From NCBI RefSeq assembly GCF_965363235.1, contig NC_134841.1, positions 34,315,440 through 34,379,439 on the forward strand: DNA of 64,000 bases. The letters are read 5' to 3'. The notes under the pieces were generated by a model. It was not told the DNA's origin. It worked only from the letters and a program-made list of their open reading frames with translations, and ran no database searches. Made by a program: the position numbers and the translations under genes. Numbering within the stretch: position 1 is the first letter of the stretch; each line of letters opens with the position of its first letter. Of the stretch, positions 1-11,723 are shown in pieces. Origin of the DNA: Mytilus galloprovincialis (lineage: Eukaryota > Mollusca > Bivalvia > Mytilida > Mytilidae).

Positions 1-415
1 AACAGATCATGAAAAACAACTTCCAAAAAAAAGATGATGATCAATAGATTACTAAAACTGGCCAGCAGATGGTTCATTGTCCCTTTTATAATACATTTAT
101 TTTTATCTTGCGTTACTCAGAGTATCCAGATCGGAAGCCGTGGTTAATGTCAGTTAGTACAATGTATTTCATATATTTCCAGATGTGTTAGCATGTATTA
201 GAAAATAATTACATTAGATGTATGTTTCATTATTATAATACGTTATTCTGATTGGCTAGCTGCACATCACGTGCTATTCCTGAAACAATTGCATTTGACA
301 ATAAAATTTATCATTCATGACGACACGAGGTCCCACAATAAAGTGCACAGGTGAATAAAATGAAAACTTGATAAAAATTGTGTTTTCATGATTCTAGCTA
401 AAAACAATGTAATTA

Positions 416-574
416 TAAGTATTGAATGCTTCTTTTTGTAACTTTATAGGGTTGTAAAAGCGTTGACCGTGCGCACATTTTTAGTATGAAGCGCTTCCGC
501 GCTTCATAGAAAATGAACTTCGGTCAACGCTTTTACACCCCAATAAATTTACAAAAAGCAGCATTCAATTCTTA
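416..574. repeat. Long imperfect palindrome (MITE-like)
   Basis: Two arms of about 55 bp face each other: the left arm reads from ATTGAATGCTTCTTTTTGTA to GCGTTGACCG and the right arm is its imperfect reverse complement. A second short hairpin (ATGAAGCGC/GCGCTTCAT) sits in the middle. No target duplication was identified. A foldback MITE is the likeliest explanation. Confidence 0.6.
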
Positions 575-576
575 AA

Positions 577-2140
577 TGATGTGTTCCCGGCAATGTTTTG
601 CTGCAGCACGGTACACGGGTTTATGATACGGGTTAGCATTTGAGGCTGCGTGATCATCCCTTTTTTGTTCATTGAATATCGTTTGTTTAACATGATCTTT
701 CACTTTTGAAACAATTTTGGGAGAGTATAGAAAAGATAGGCGAAACTCATACATTAAGACGAAAATAAACTGACCGTCATTGGAAAAAAAAATGAGTTCA
801 AAGGACTTAGTATACTTAACTTAAAATGCATAGAAAACTCAAGCATAAAAACTGAGCAACACGAGCCCCACCAAAAACCGGGATAATACATATATGTATC
901 AGGTGATGCATAAAATGATTATGTCATTTGCCATTGCATACTTCATGATGTAACAGTACTGATGGCTATATATATGACTGTTCTATCATCATACAACAGA
1001 CGCATGTTAGGGATATTGACCTAGATATGCCCTGTATGCATTTCACTGAGACCGGTCTTTCGTAACAGGCGCAATTTGCGGTTCGCGCGCGGCCATGCAA
1101 TCATGCATTGGAAATATTTACTTTCCAATGTTTTCCCATTGAACCATTACTAACGATGGTTAAAATAGCTATAGGTAGGGAACCACTACTTTTTCTAGTT
1201 CTATCAGTTTCATTGGATTTATGTCTGATCGAGGCGCCTTGTGTGGGTTACAATTTTTTGTTTGTTTTCAACTGCTCAACAATGATGATACAACTTTCGA
1301 TGTTTGGATATTGTCCTGCAGGATCTGTCATGTGTGTTTTTAGGTTGGAATTCGCTTTTACTGACCAGACATACCGTGAGTTGAGAAAGACCGGATTGGA
1401 ATTTTCATTTAGTATACATTTTGTAGTTGCCATTTCTCGTAAGTTAATTGTGCCAGAAACGTTAGATATGCTGTTCCGATGTTGTGCTGCTCCTTTTTTA
1501 AGCACTTTTATAAATTTATTGATGTGCAGTTCATATTCGTTTAATCTTCTAGAGTTGCGGTAACCTCAATATATTTGCAATAATTTTAAGCTTGTGTTGG
1601 TATTCGGTTAATTCTTGCCTTATAAGTTTTGATTTATTTCCTGTGTTATCCAACTTGAAGTTGTTTTAATTTTGTCTTGCAAATTTGTGAAGCCAAGGTA
1701 TCATGAAGTTGTGTACTGCTCACAGTCCTTCATTGAACATATCCCAGAGTGAACAGGGTCTTGTCTAAGATATTTGAAAATTCTTAGGCACATTACATAC
1801 AAAACAAGCATACATTTTAACACTCTAAATACGGATGGCATCGACTATTGCATATTTTGCCCTGCTTTTACTACAGGCATATCTATTTGATTCACGTCTG
1901 TTTTTGACACATGAACATCCACATATGTCTTCCCATATATCGAATCAGATTTAACGGTACGTCTAAGAGCAATACAGTTTCCATGCAATACATACATTTG
2001 AAGGTACAAAAACAAACCTAGAGGCTCGCAAGAGCCTGTGTGATTCTACTTTGGATTTTGAAATAATATTAAAAAATGTAAAAAATTGTAACAGATACTT
2101 ATAATGATGTTTTAGGCCAAATTTGGTTTAATATTGTTAT
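577..2140. other. Intergenic, no gene supported
   Basis: AT-rich sequence. Open frames exist on both strands around 1,100-1,680, but they overlap each other and have no recognisable domain. The minus-strand frame at about 1,248-1,560 looks faintly protein-like with frame breaks and could be a decayed transposon gene; I could not place it. Confidence 0.5.
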
Positions 2141-2146
2141 GTTAGG

Positions 2147-3010
2147 TTTGATTTCATTCAGTAGTTCTTCAAAAGAAGACATTTGTATGTATTTCCCATA
2201 GGGTCCCATGTTAAACTAAATCCCCGTCTGGCGGCCATCTTGGATAATGGAAGGGCTACAAAGTAACAACACTTGGTCAGCACCTCATAAGGAACATTCA
2301 TGCCATGCTTGGTTTCATTCAATTCCGTGGTTCTTCAAAAGAAGACATTTGTATGTATTTCCCATACTGAGAATCCTATGTTAAACTAAGTCCCCCGCTG
2401 GCGACCATCTTGGATAATGGAAGGGCAACAAAGTAACAACACTTGGTCGGTTTCTCATCAGGAACATTCATGATACATTTGGTTTCTTTCCATTCAATGG
2501 TTCTTCAAAAGAAGACATTTGTATGTATTTCCCATAGGATTCTATGTTAAACTAAGTCCCCCGCTGGCGGCCATCTTGGATAATGGAAGGGCTACAAAGT
2601 AACAACACTTGGTCAGCACCTCATAAGGAACATTCATGCCATGCTTGGTTTCATTCAATTCAGTGGTTCTTCAAAAGAAGACATTTGTATGTATTTCCCA
2701 TAGGATTCTATGTTAAACTAAGTCCCCCGCTGGCGGCCATCTTGGATAATGGAAGGGCTACAAAGTAACAACACTTGGTCAGCACCTCATAAGGAACATT
2801 CATGCCATGCTTGGTTTCATTCAATTCAGTGGTTCTTCAAAAGAAGACATTTGTATGTATTTCCCATCCTGAGAATCCTATGTTAAACTAAGTCCCCCCG
2901 CTGGCGGCCATCTTGGATAATGGAAGGGCTACAATTAAAGTATCAACACTTGGTCAACACCTCATAAGGAACATTCATGCTATGTTTGGTTTCATTCCAT
3001 TCAGTGGTTC
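2147..3010. repeat. Tandem array, ~166-175 bp unit, about 5 copies
   Basis: The landmark GGTTTCATTC or a close variant recurs at 2311, 2481, 2647, 2813 and 2988, with a diverged start near 2147. Each unit contains TTCTTCAAAAGAAGACATTT and GGCGGCCATCTTGGATAATG. The final unit breaks off into a short segment followed by a strong hairpin. The array is probably the core repeat of a non-autonomous mobile element rather than a free satellite. Confidence 0.9.
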
Positions 3011-3069
3011 TCTAGAAGAAGTTGAAAATGGAAAAAAGTTTACGCAGACGACGGACACCAAGTGATGAG

Positions 3070-3104
3070 AAAAGCTCACTTGGCCCTTCGGGCCAGGTGA
3101 GCTA
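3070..3104. repeat. GC-rich hairpin after the tandem array
   Basis: AGCTCACTTGGCCC, a TTC loop region, then GGGCCAGGTGAGCT form a near-perfect stem of about 14 bp. It lies about 60 bp past the ~168-bp tandem array. A terminal hairpin beside core tandem repeats is the layout of Helitron/Helentron-type non-autonomous elements; that class assignment is an inference. Confidence 0.6.
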
Positions 3105-3983
3105 AAAGGGAATCAGCAACCACGAACTTATTCCTTGTAAAGGATCTGTGTAAGATACCATATGTGTTGTGGTCCGGTAAACTATATTGTGAATCTTTTT
3201 ATGAATGGTACATTTCTTGATCTAATTTTCACTACTTTTGATATAAATCCATGTTCACAATTTTTTCCTTGACCATATCATGCATATCTCCCCCTTATCT
3301 TGCATTTTGAGTTTTCCTCTGAAATATGCAGTAATTTAAGTAGTTTTCCCCAACCCAAGCAACATCTTTGTCTGTGCCATACTTGTTTGTTTTTGAAATA
3401 ATGAAGCGAAATATGTTTCTCTTGTCTCTTTTATATTAAGCTTTCACATCTTTTGCTATTCACAAAGATCCATGCCCATGCACCACCCAAACCATAGTGT
3501 ATAATTGGGGGGGGGGGGGGTCTATAATCGGAGGTAAAGAGTGTAATCTGTATGGCTGAAATATAAGAAATGGAGTGAGCCCCTTTAAACAATCTAAATT
3601 CTTACTTTGTTAACAGATATTAAATAAGTAGGATTTTTGTCTCTTTAACTCTTCTTTTGTCATCAGAGTATAAAACATATCATCATGATGATTGTAGTTC
3701 TTGTCCATATCTTGCATTCCGGCTGTTTTTCCCGCTGCAATTTGTAGTAACTTTTAGAAACAAGTGCCTGTGTTATTTGTTTGTGAACTAATGAAGTTCA
3801 GCTAGTGCTATGTAAAATCACAAGCCATTCAAGGATTCTACAGTATCAACTACTTAAATAATTAATGATTCAAGTGATTCTACATAAACCCTAAAAAATC
3901 ATGGATTCAATAAGATCCCTGATTATACTAATACACTGTAACATACATATATGAATACACTTTTCCAGGTGTATTATATACGA

Positions 3984-5300
3984 CAGTGGCGTAGCTGGGT
4001 CATTTTTACGTGTACGCCCGAACCTTGGCGAGGGATATGAGGGGTGCCAACCCCTCAATGTCAAAGCACCTGTTGGTAGTGGGTTCGAAAGGGACGAAGC
4101 CCCTGAAAGCTATCGAGAATAAGATACCATAATGATTCCTGTCAGTTAGAAATCATTGATAACAACATATATATACTTTTGAATCTAAATGGTTTATTTT
4201 TTTGGTTAAATCTTGTAATATGTTAACTTATTCATCGTGTTAAACTTGAAGCTAGCCTAATGGTCATTGGTTTTAGAGAAAACGTCCAAACCAATATTAC
4301 TTTTAAATAAGTTTAAAGGGTGCCGTGAGTGAGCATACAATCAACAAAAGCACCTCTTAATGAACATGAAAAAATAAATATTTCTAAGAGGTGCAGTATA
4401 AAAAAAAATCTGGAACACCTAGGGTTTCTTTCCACAAAAAGTGAAACAATTTATCATTCCTTTAAATGGCTTTTAAAAAAAAATCTAAAATTTTCTTTTG
4501 ATAATTTTTTCTTGATATGGAATATTTCACGACAATCTATGAAGGTTTGTAAATTGAGCATGTAAAACAATTAATTGCGTAAAGAAGAGCCCGGCTATCT
4601 GTCTATCAGAAAAGAACCGAAAAATGAATGAAAACAAATGCTTTCAAAATTTTAACTTTAGACACTAGTCAAAGAAAAAGTTTCTTCGGCATATGTCATA
4701 AATTTCGATGAAGGTTCGACAAGTAGTTAATGTAATTGAGAAATAACAAAATGTAAGCCCAAACCCAAACTGCGACCACTTATTAATTGCAGAAAGAAAT
4801 ACATTTTGTCCTTAAAATGCGGGCAAATAAAAGATATAATTGCATTAGTATATTGCTCTGAATACTCTTTTGATCGTAAACAGTTTCTGTACAACTTTCG
4901 TAAAATTTCACAGAGAGTCATTCAAAAGACTTTATCCACATTCGGAACCTAAATATTTACGCCGCTTTGTCTCGCTTATGGGACATAAATCACAGGCTCG
5001 ACAAAAATACAAACAGCATATCGAATCTGAGCAGATAGTGAATTGCTTTTAATATAAGAAAAGTACGTAGAATTCATAGTGGATTCAGACTTTTACAAAA
5101 AATTCGAACAAATATATTAAATGATCTATTTGAGTAAATTTAGTCCCTTTTCATTCAAAATTACAATTCATTTAAAAAAGAAGCACAAGGCTGATGTGCT
5201 TTTGACCAGTTTTTCTTATATTCTATGTCGATTATTTGTTTTATTTTCAAAATTCAAGTGTACGCCCGGGCGTTTTGACGTAAACGTAGCTACGCGCATG
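3984..5300 (+). mobile_element. 1,317-bp non-autonomous DNA element, copy 1
   Basis: The element runs from CAGTGGCGTAGCTGGG to GCTACGCGCATG and is flanked by an exact 5-bp target duplication, TACGA (3979-3983 and 5301-5305). The termini are short imperfect inverted repeats sharing GCGTAGCT. A copy of exactly the same length lies inverted at 39134-40450 with only scattered substitutions. Internal frames of 60-78 codons have no recognisable transposase. The CAGTGGCG-type end with a 5-bp duplication would fit a hAT-like group, but this is tentative. It ends 207 bp upstream of the FAM136A start codon. Confidence 0.85.
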
Positions 5301-5507
5301 TACGAATTCCTATAATGAAAACACTTTTCACTAATGATTTGAAATGATTTTTTTTCAAGTATTCATTATCAATACGGAATTATTTCATGTGTTTTCCTGG
5401 TTCGGTACATTTTTATATTTTGTAATCTGTCAAGTGTTTTTACATATATAATATTTGAATGATGAAACAAGTTGAAAATTGCTTTTGAGTGTTTTGAAGG
5501 TCGAGAA

Positions 5508-5591
5508 ATGGAATCCGCACAAGCACGTGTTCAAAATGCCGCTACTTCGATGTACGAAGAGCTTGACAGGACAGTCTTGCGAAAAATGCAG
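5508..5591 (+). CDS. FAM136A: FAM136A exon 1
   Basis: Encodes residues 1-28 (MESAQARVQN... to ...RKMQ), ending CAG|GTGCGC. A 249-nt open frame continues through the donor and should not be taken as the real extent. Confidence 0.88.
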
Positions 5592-8500
5592 GTGCGCAAA
5601 ACAATGAACATTTTCCAACTGTCACAAGTTGTTTTTTTCGACTCTGCTGTTTCATGCCTTGTCCTTATAGTCCCGACAACCTATAGACATAAAATTTATG
5701 CTATACACTTCATTAATTAGTGTCATCATGTTCATACATGTACCCATGCAGTCCGAAAAATCAAACGCGTACACACTGGCTATCTGTATGAATCTTAATG
5801 CGTAGGTCGAAGATACCAATTCTGGTTTTTACTGGACGAGAGAAAGCGCAACAATAATTTGACGATGTTGAGAGCTACAATGTAATCAAATGTGAATCTG
5901 GGTCCGTTCGCGCCTAGTCCAAATAATTATGATGACTTGAAAGGCTATGATAATTGTGTTCTTTGACCGTCAAAGAAAAAAATTATGATAGCCTTTTAAG
6001 ACGTCATAATTATTTGGACTAGTTCGCACCCATTCATGTTCTCGCCCATTCACGTTTGCCCCTTTCACTTGCGCACCCTACACAATTGCTCCCAAAATCC
6101 GTTCGCGCCTAATTGTTATTGGTTTTGTGTTTAATAATTTGTAATCGAGTTTTGGTATTTTAAGGTGTATTGCTACATTGTATAAATATATTTTCATAGT
6201 TTCTAAATAAAGTGAGATTCTGACAACTTTTTTTTGGTGTTGAATAAATCGTAAGCATGTTAGGCCACATTTAAAAGAATGTATGTTTCTCCTCCCCCGG
6301 GTCTACCCTTTGTAGACCGACCAGGAAGGCAGGTTCTTTTTTTTTTTCTTTTTTTTTAACTGGATGTGATTGTCATAGCATGGTCACATGAATGGTTTGA
6401 CTTGTCCACTCCAGGCCACTTATCAGTTGTTTGTGCTCAATTTGAGTGTATTTATTTAGATTATCAATCCTTCTGCTTTAAAGCACTTTCCAAAAATGGA
6501 AACAAATTATTTTCGATTTTTTTGTGGAAAATAATTTTTTGACCAGTGGGCTTATTTTTGACCCTGGTTGGGGGTGGGGAAACAAACATATTTTTAATTT
6601 TGGCCTTAAATGACAAAGTGTAATAGCTATTGCATTAAATATATTTTTTCATTGTTTCTAAATATATTCATTGATATTTGGATTCTGACATTTAAAAAGA
6701 ATTATTTGGTATTTACATATAAAATATATCTAATAATTCAACTGAAATTCAAATAAAAATTGGGCGCGAACATGTAGGGTGCAAACGGACTTCAGAGGTG
6801 AACATGCGAGGTGCGTAAAGTGTAGGGTGCGAAAGTGTATTGGGTGTGAATGGACCTGATACCATCAAATGTTTATATCATTATAGACGTATTTAGTAAT
6901 TATACGACCGCAAAAATTTTAATTTTTTGGTCGTATATTGCTATCACGTTGGCGTCGTCGTCGTCGTCGTCCGAATACTTTTAGTTTTCGCACTCTAACT
7001 TTAGTAAAAGTGAATAGAAATCAATGAAATTTTAACACAAGGTTTATGACCACATAAAGAAGGTTGGGATTGATTTTGGGAGTTTTGGTCCCAACATTTT
7101 AGGAATTAGGGGCCAAAAAGGGCCCAAATAAGCATTTTCTTGGTTTTCGCACTATAACTTTAGTTTAAGTGAATAGAAATCTATGAAATTTTGACACAAG
7201 GTTTATGACCACAAAAGGAAGGTTGGGATTGATTTTGGGAGTTTTGGTTCCAACAGTTTAGGAAATAAGGGCCAAAAAGGTGCCCAAATAAGCATTATTT
7301 TTGTTTTTTGCACCATAACTTTAGTACAAGTAAATAGAAATCTATGAAATTTAAACACAAGGTTTATGACCATAAAAGGAAGGTTGGGTTTGATTTTGGG
7401 AGTTTTGGTCCTAACAGTTTAGGAATAAGGGGCCCAAAGGGTCCAAAATTGAACTTTGTGTGATTTCATCAAAAATTGAATAATTGGGGTTCTTTGATAT
7501 GCCGAATCTAACCATGTATGTAGATTCTTAACTTTTGGTTCCGTTTTCAAATTGGTCTACATTAAGGTCCAAAGGGTCCAAAATTAAACTTAGTTTGATT
7601 TTAACAAAAATTGAATCCTTGGGGTTCTTTGATATGCTGAATTTAAAAATGTACTTAGATTTTTAATTATTGGCCTAGTTTTCAAGTTGGTCCAAATGGG
7701 GGTCCAAAATTAAACTTTGTTTGATTTCATAAAAAATTGAATAAATGGGTTCTTTGATATGCCAAATCTAACTGTGTATGTAGATTCTTAATTTTTGGTC
7801 CAGTTTTCAAATTGGTCTACATTAAGGTCCAAAGGGTCCAAAATTAAACTAAGTTTGATTTTAACAAAAATTAAATTCTTGGGCTTATTTAATATGCTTT
7901 ATCTAAATATGTACTTTGATTTTTGATTATGGGCCCAGTTTTCAAGTTGGTCCAAATCAGGATTCCATCAAGAAATTTTCAATTGCACAGTATTGCACAA
8001 TAGCAAGAAATATCTAATTGCACAATATTGTGCAATAGCAATTAATTTTCAATTGGAGTTATCTTTCTTTGTATAGAATAGTAGTTGATAATATATGTTG
8101 GAAATTTGCCAGACATGACTATGATGTCATTTTCTATTTTTATTTGCCAATAACTTTATGTAAATAACTTCATTGGAAATTTGCCAATATAAAATGTTGC
8201 TGATGAAGTTTTTTTTTATTGTTTTATACAATAAACAATGTATATTCACTTTTACTACCAACCAATCTTTACCATTCAGTGATAACAAGCACTTTATTTT
8301 ACATTTTAATATTTTATGATGTATTTAAAAGAGTAGTTATTGTTGCAAACTCCATTAGAAATTTGAATTGATATCAGTTTTGGAAAAAGGGAAACAGGGA
8401 TGTGAAAAAAAGGGGGGGGGGTTGAAATTTTTCTCATTTCAGATTTCATAAATAAAAAGAAAATTTCTTCAAACATTTTTTTAAGAGGATTAATATTCAA

Positions 8501-11449
8501 CAGCATAGTGAATTGCTCAAAGGCAAAAAAAAACTTTGAAGTTCATTAGACCACATTCGTTCTGTGTCAGAAACCTATGTTGTGTCATGATCAACTATTT
8601 AATTTTAGATTTAAAAAGTTTGAAGAAGAAATCTTTAATTGATTTGTAAAATCTTGACATTTGTTTTGTGTAAAAAAAACCCATGTAATGTCAAAAATTT
8701 GATCACAATCCAAATTCAGAGCTGTATCACGCTTGAATGTTTTGTCCATACTTGCCCCAACTGTTCAGGGTTCGACCTCTGCGGTCGTATAAAGCTGCGC
8801 CCTGCGGAGCACCTGGTTTACACTTGTATTCAAATTTGTGTGCCATTACGTAAAATCACACAGGTTCCTGTAAACTTCGACATCATACATTTTGTACATG
8901 TCATAATTTAAAAATGTTTGATGTCACAATTAAAAAGTGATTGTTGCTTGACGTCAAAAGGTGATTTGTAGAAGTTCTAAGGTCTTTCGGAGGCAAAATA
9001 CAGCTAAAATAGAATACCGAAAAATGTAAATACATTTATTATGTCCAGAATATGTCCTATATCCATGATAATTGATATTGATAATTATTAATAAACTTCA
9101 GGTTGAGTCTCAAGAATAACAAGTTACTGCTTTCTTTGACCCATTTTGCATGAAGAAGAATCATTGAGAATTGACACTTTCTTTTCAGCAGTTGGCCTAA
9201 ATTGTCTAGTTTATTGATGAAACAAATAGCAATTTGGTCAGAATTATGAGTAAACTGCATTTTACTTATACATGTAACGCAGGCATTTGTTTCCAAAATA
9301 AACCAAACACTTTTTCCTTCAACATAAACTAGGTAACTACATGTATGGTACCCAACCCTTATTTATGAGAAATGACACTTGGTCAATATAAACTTCCATA
9401 TGATGATTCTACTGTTGTATATCATACTGAAACTTGTCACCTAAATCTCCATTAAATTATTGTCTACAATATAATATGGTATATAAAACACTTAATTCTG
9501 TTGAAAGTTAGTTTTATTACCTCAAACATGTTATTACCTCAAACATGTCAAACTTTCATTTATAAAATTTTGCAGTTTTTGCTGTTTACATGTAATGTAT
9601 ATCTTTAAAAACAAAAGGAGTTAGGTTAAAAGGAAAAATTGACAAAAAATACCATAAAAAGAAATATCTGCTCTAAAAACTTTGCAACTTTCGATAACCT
9701 GGTGTAGATTTCCCCCTGAAATGTGAAATTTTCACCCTTTTTTTTTTGCAGTTTTAAGTTATCTGAAAAAAACAACCCAGAATATAGAAGTAGGTTACAA
9801 AAATTGTTAATTGAAATGATAGCAGCACAAACAATGACTAGTCACTAGTACATACATGTACAAAAATGTATGTGCAATTAAGGTCATCAGGAGCAGACTC
9901 ACACCTTTTAACTCCTGCTTTAACATAGATATATAGGAAGATGTGGTAGGAGTGCCAATAAGACAACTCTCCATCCAAGTCACAATTTATAAAAGTAAAC
10001 CATTATAGGTCAAGGAACGGTCTTCAACATGGAGCCTAGACTCACACCAAACAGCAAGCTATAAAGAGCCCCAACAATTATTAGTGTAAAACCATTCAAA
10101 CGGGAAAACCAACAGTATAATCTACATGTATATAAAAAAAGAGAAACATTTATGAACCATATAAACAGATGACAACCACTTTGTTAGAGCACACCTGATT
10201 TGTTTAAATGACTTGCCTTCACAACAATAGGGGCTTCATCCAAAATATGTTTTAATTATTATGATTGATTGGTATTTTTAATATTTCTGATAACAAAAAG
10301 AAAGTTTTTTCAACTTTGTAAATGAAATATACTAATATATAAGAAAATAATATGATTGAAACCATGACTGAAAAATTATTTTGCAAAATTATTTGATGAT
10401 ATTTTTTGCAGGGTGACATGTTTAAATGTGGAGCCAAATGTTGTGAGAATACATCAGGATCTGTTGAAGAAGTACAGAGATGTATAGAAAGATGTGCTGA
10501 ACCATTGACCAAATGTCAGACACACATACAAAATGAAATGCAACAGTTTCAGGTATTATACTTCAGTCATTTTAGCCTTCCAAGTTCCATCATGTTCATA
10601 TTATTTCAAAACTGGATGAAATGTGATAATTTTAATATAAATCAGTCTACCAGCTATTAGCTACTATTCAAATGCTCCAGACTATTTAAATTTTGTTTAG
10701 GTCTAGTAAGTTTTTGCTAAATTTTGTTTAGACACATAAGAAAATGATATTGGTCTTCAGACTAGTAGTTGCAAAAGATTTCGGCGCAGACTGAATTTTA
10801 ATGTACATGACAGTATTGTGTTCACATTAATCATGTTATTGTTCCTATGGGTTTCACAACATATATGCTGGAAAATAATATGAATATTCCATTTTCTTAA
10901 TCATTTTAAACATGTCTTAAGCATGGTTAAAATCTTATTGTTTTCACTGTTGACATTGCAGTCATTTCAGATGTTGATTTAATATTTTTAATTGTCTTTA
11001 AACAGGTTTAAATCTTTGTCATGTTTTGTCTAGCACTATCTAGATTGTCTATAAGTCTCTCCACATATTGTCATTTTCTTGATTTTGATGTATTTAAAAT
11101 AAAATGTGTTTTAACATGTATAATGAAAGTCAGGGATTTTTTGTTCCAAATTTATATGAATAAAAATGTATTTTGTAAGCGAGGGAGATGATTACAGAAA
11201 GTGCAGCCTAAAAGATTGTCTTATACATGTTATATATTCATATTACAGGACAGATTACAGAGGGGTGCATTAGATTGTCAAGATAAAGCTAAAGATCAAA
11301 TGGGACCAAATTCTACAGATGCTGAAATATCTAAAGCTAAAGCTTTCATGGAGAAATGTGTGGTGGACTGTGCTGAGAACCATATAAAGATGTTACCAAA
11401 TATGTTAAAGAAAATGAAAGACAGTATAACAAAGGGAGTTTACTCTTGA
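5508..11449 (+). CDS. FAM136A: FAM136A orthologue, complete three-exon gene
   Basis: The coding exons are 5508-5591, 10412-10552 and 11249-11449 (84+141+201 nt), giving 141 aa against 138 in human FAM136A; all introns are phase 0 with GT-AG ends. The protein carries the family's spaced CX3C motifs: C34-C38 and C50-C54-type pairs in exon 2, and a last CX3C pair (KCVVDC) in exon 3. Family knowledge: FAM136A is a small soluble mitochondrial protein of the intermembrane space, with twin-Cys helices suited to oxidative import. One oddity: the third motif reads GALDC, so residue 81 is Gly where human has Cys. The start is the ATG of MESAQARV, which aligns with the family N-terminus. Intron 1 is 4.8 kb and full of mobile elements; intron 2 is 0.7 kb. 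Two AATAAA signals follow the stop. Confidence 0.92.
5894..6863. mobile_element. 970-bp TIR element with 9-bp target duplication
   Basis: ATCAAATGT at 5885-5893 is repeated exactly at 6864-6872. Between them, the ends are inverted: GAATCTGGGTCC at the left and GGACCTGATACC at the right. Both ends continue as runs of a short sub-repeat of the type TTCGCACCCTACA, inverted relative to each other. A 9-bp duplication is typical of Mutator-like elements; no transposase is present. A separate palindrome has inserted into its left terminus. The element lies in FAM136A intron 1. Confidence 0.75.
5914..6022. mobile_element. 109-bp near-perfect palindrome nested in a TIR
   Basis: From CTAGTCCAAATAATTATGA to its reverse complement TCATAATTATTTGGACTAG-like end, with arms of about 54 bp and almost no loop. 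It interrupts the left terminal repeat of the 970-bp element, splitting TTCGCGC from TTCGCACCC. Probably a foldback MITE; the CTAG at both ends may be part of the target duplication. Confidence 0.7.
6901..8820 (+). mobile_element. Core-tandem-repeat element (Helentron/HINE-like)
   Basis: Begins with a short hairpin (TATACGACC/GGTCGTATA) and a GTC microsatellite at 6953-6971. Then come about three copies of a ~160-bp unit (each with CTTTAGT and GGTTTATGACCA) and about four copies of a ~120-180-bp unit (each with GGTCCAAA and TTTGATATGC). Near 8,790 it ends with GGTCGTATAAAG and the stem GCTGCGCCCTGCGGAGC. Shared GGTCGTATA at both ends supports a single element. Class is inferred from layout only; there is no Rep/Helicase gene. 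Confidence 0.55.
9937..10190. repeat. Dispersed repeat family R1, copy 1
   Basis: Shares long stretches with 29377-29690, for example ACAATTTATAAAAGTAAACC and TAGTGTAAAACCATTCAAAC. Fragments of the same family occur near 13087-13125, 37160-37200, 37650-37745 and 42823-42885. Nature (SINE or DNA element) not resolved. It lies in FAM136A intron 1, about 220 bp before exon 2. Confidence 0.75.
10412..10552 (+). CDS. FAM136A: FAM136A exon 2
   Basis: Acceptor TTTTTTGCAG|GGTGACATG, donor CAG|GTATT. Encodes residues 29-75, with CGAKC and CIERC motifs, the first two CX3C pairs of the family. Confidence 0.92.
11249..11449 (+). CDS. FAM136A: FAM136A exon 3 and stop
   Basis: Acceptor ATTACAG|GACAGATTA. 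Encodes residues 76-141, ending TTGA stop at 11447-11449. Contains CQDKAKD and the CVVDC motif. Gly81 replaces the Cys expected four residues before Cys85. Confidence 0.92.
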   Translation, partial: DRLQRGALDCQDKAKDQMGPNSTDAEISKAKAFMEKCVVDCAENHIKMLPNMLKKMKDSITKGVYS

Positions 11450-11723
11450 TGACACTATTTGATGTTCCTAGCTAGTAGCATTCAGTTCAGATATATATTG
11501 TGTGTCTTGACGGTTGATATTGTCTGTTGCTACATTTTTATGCTGAAGTTTTGGAAGATTTGAATAGGGAAAATAGTTGATGTACATGTATGCATACTTC
11601 TATTTATAGGAAACATTGAATTGAAATATTAAATGACACACAATTTATTATATTTTGGTTTTAGAAATATATACATAAAATGTCCTCTTTGATATACATT
11701 GTGTATTTAGGTATTAACTGAAA

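Noticed and set aside
1108-1563. 151-codon open frame on the + strand
   Set aside because: Overlaps an open minus-strand frame, has no start context or domain, and lies in repeat-like DNA.
2583-2768. 61-codon frame in the tandem array
   Set aside because: Simply a read-through of the ~168-bp repeat unit.
2147-3010. CRISPR-like regular repeat array
   Set aside because: Units of ~168 bp are contiguous with no spacers, and the DNA is eukaryotic.
3508-3522. G-run as possible quadruplex regulator
   Set aside because: A single homopolymer run without further G-tracts; likely simple-sequence slippage.
4075-4100. GGGTTCGAA resembling a tRNA T-loop
   Set aside because: No matching acceptor, D or anticodon arms; the sequence belongs to the 1,317-bp element.
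4329-5315. Several 60-78 codon frames inside the 1,317-bp element
   Set aside because: No transposase motif; frames on both strands recur in both copies only because the copies are nearly identical.
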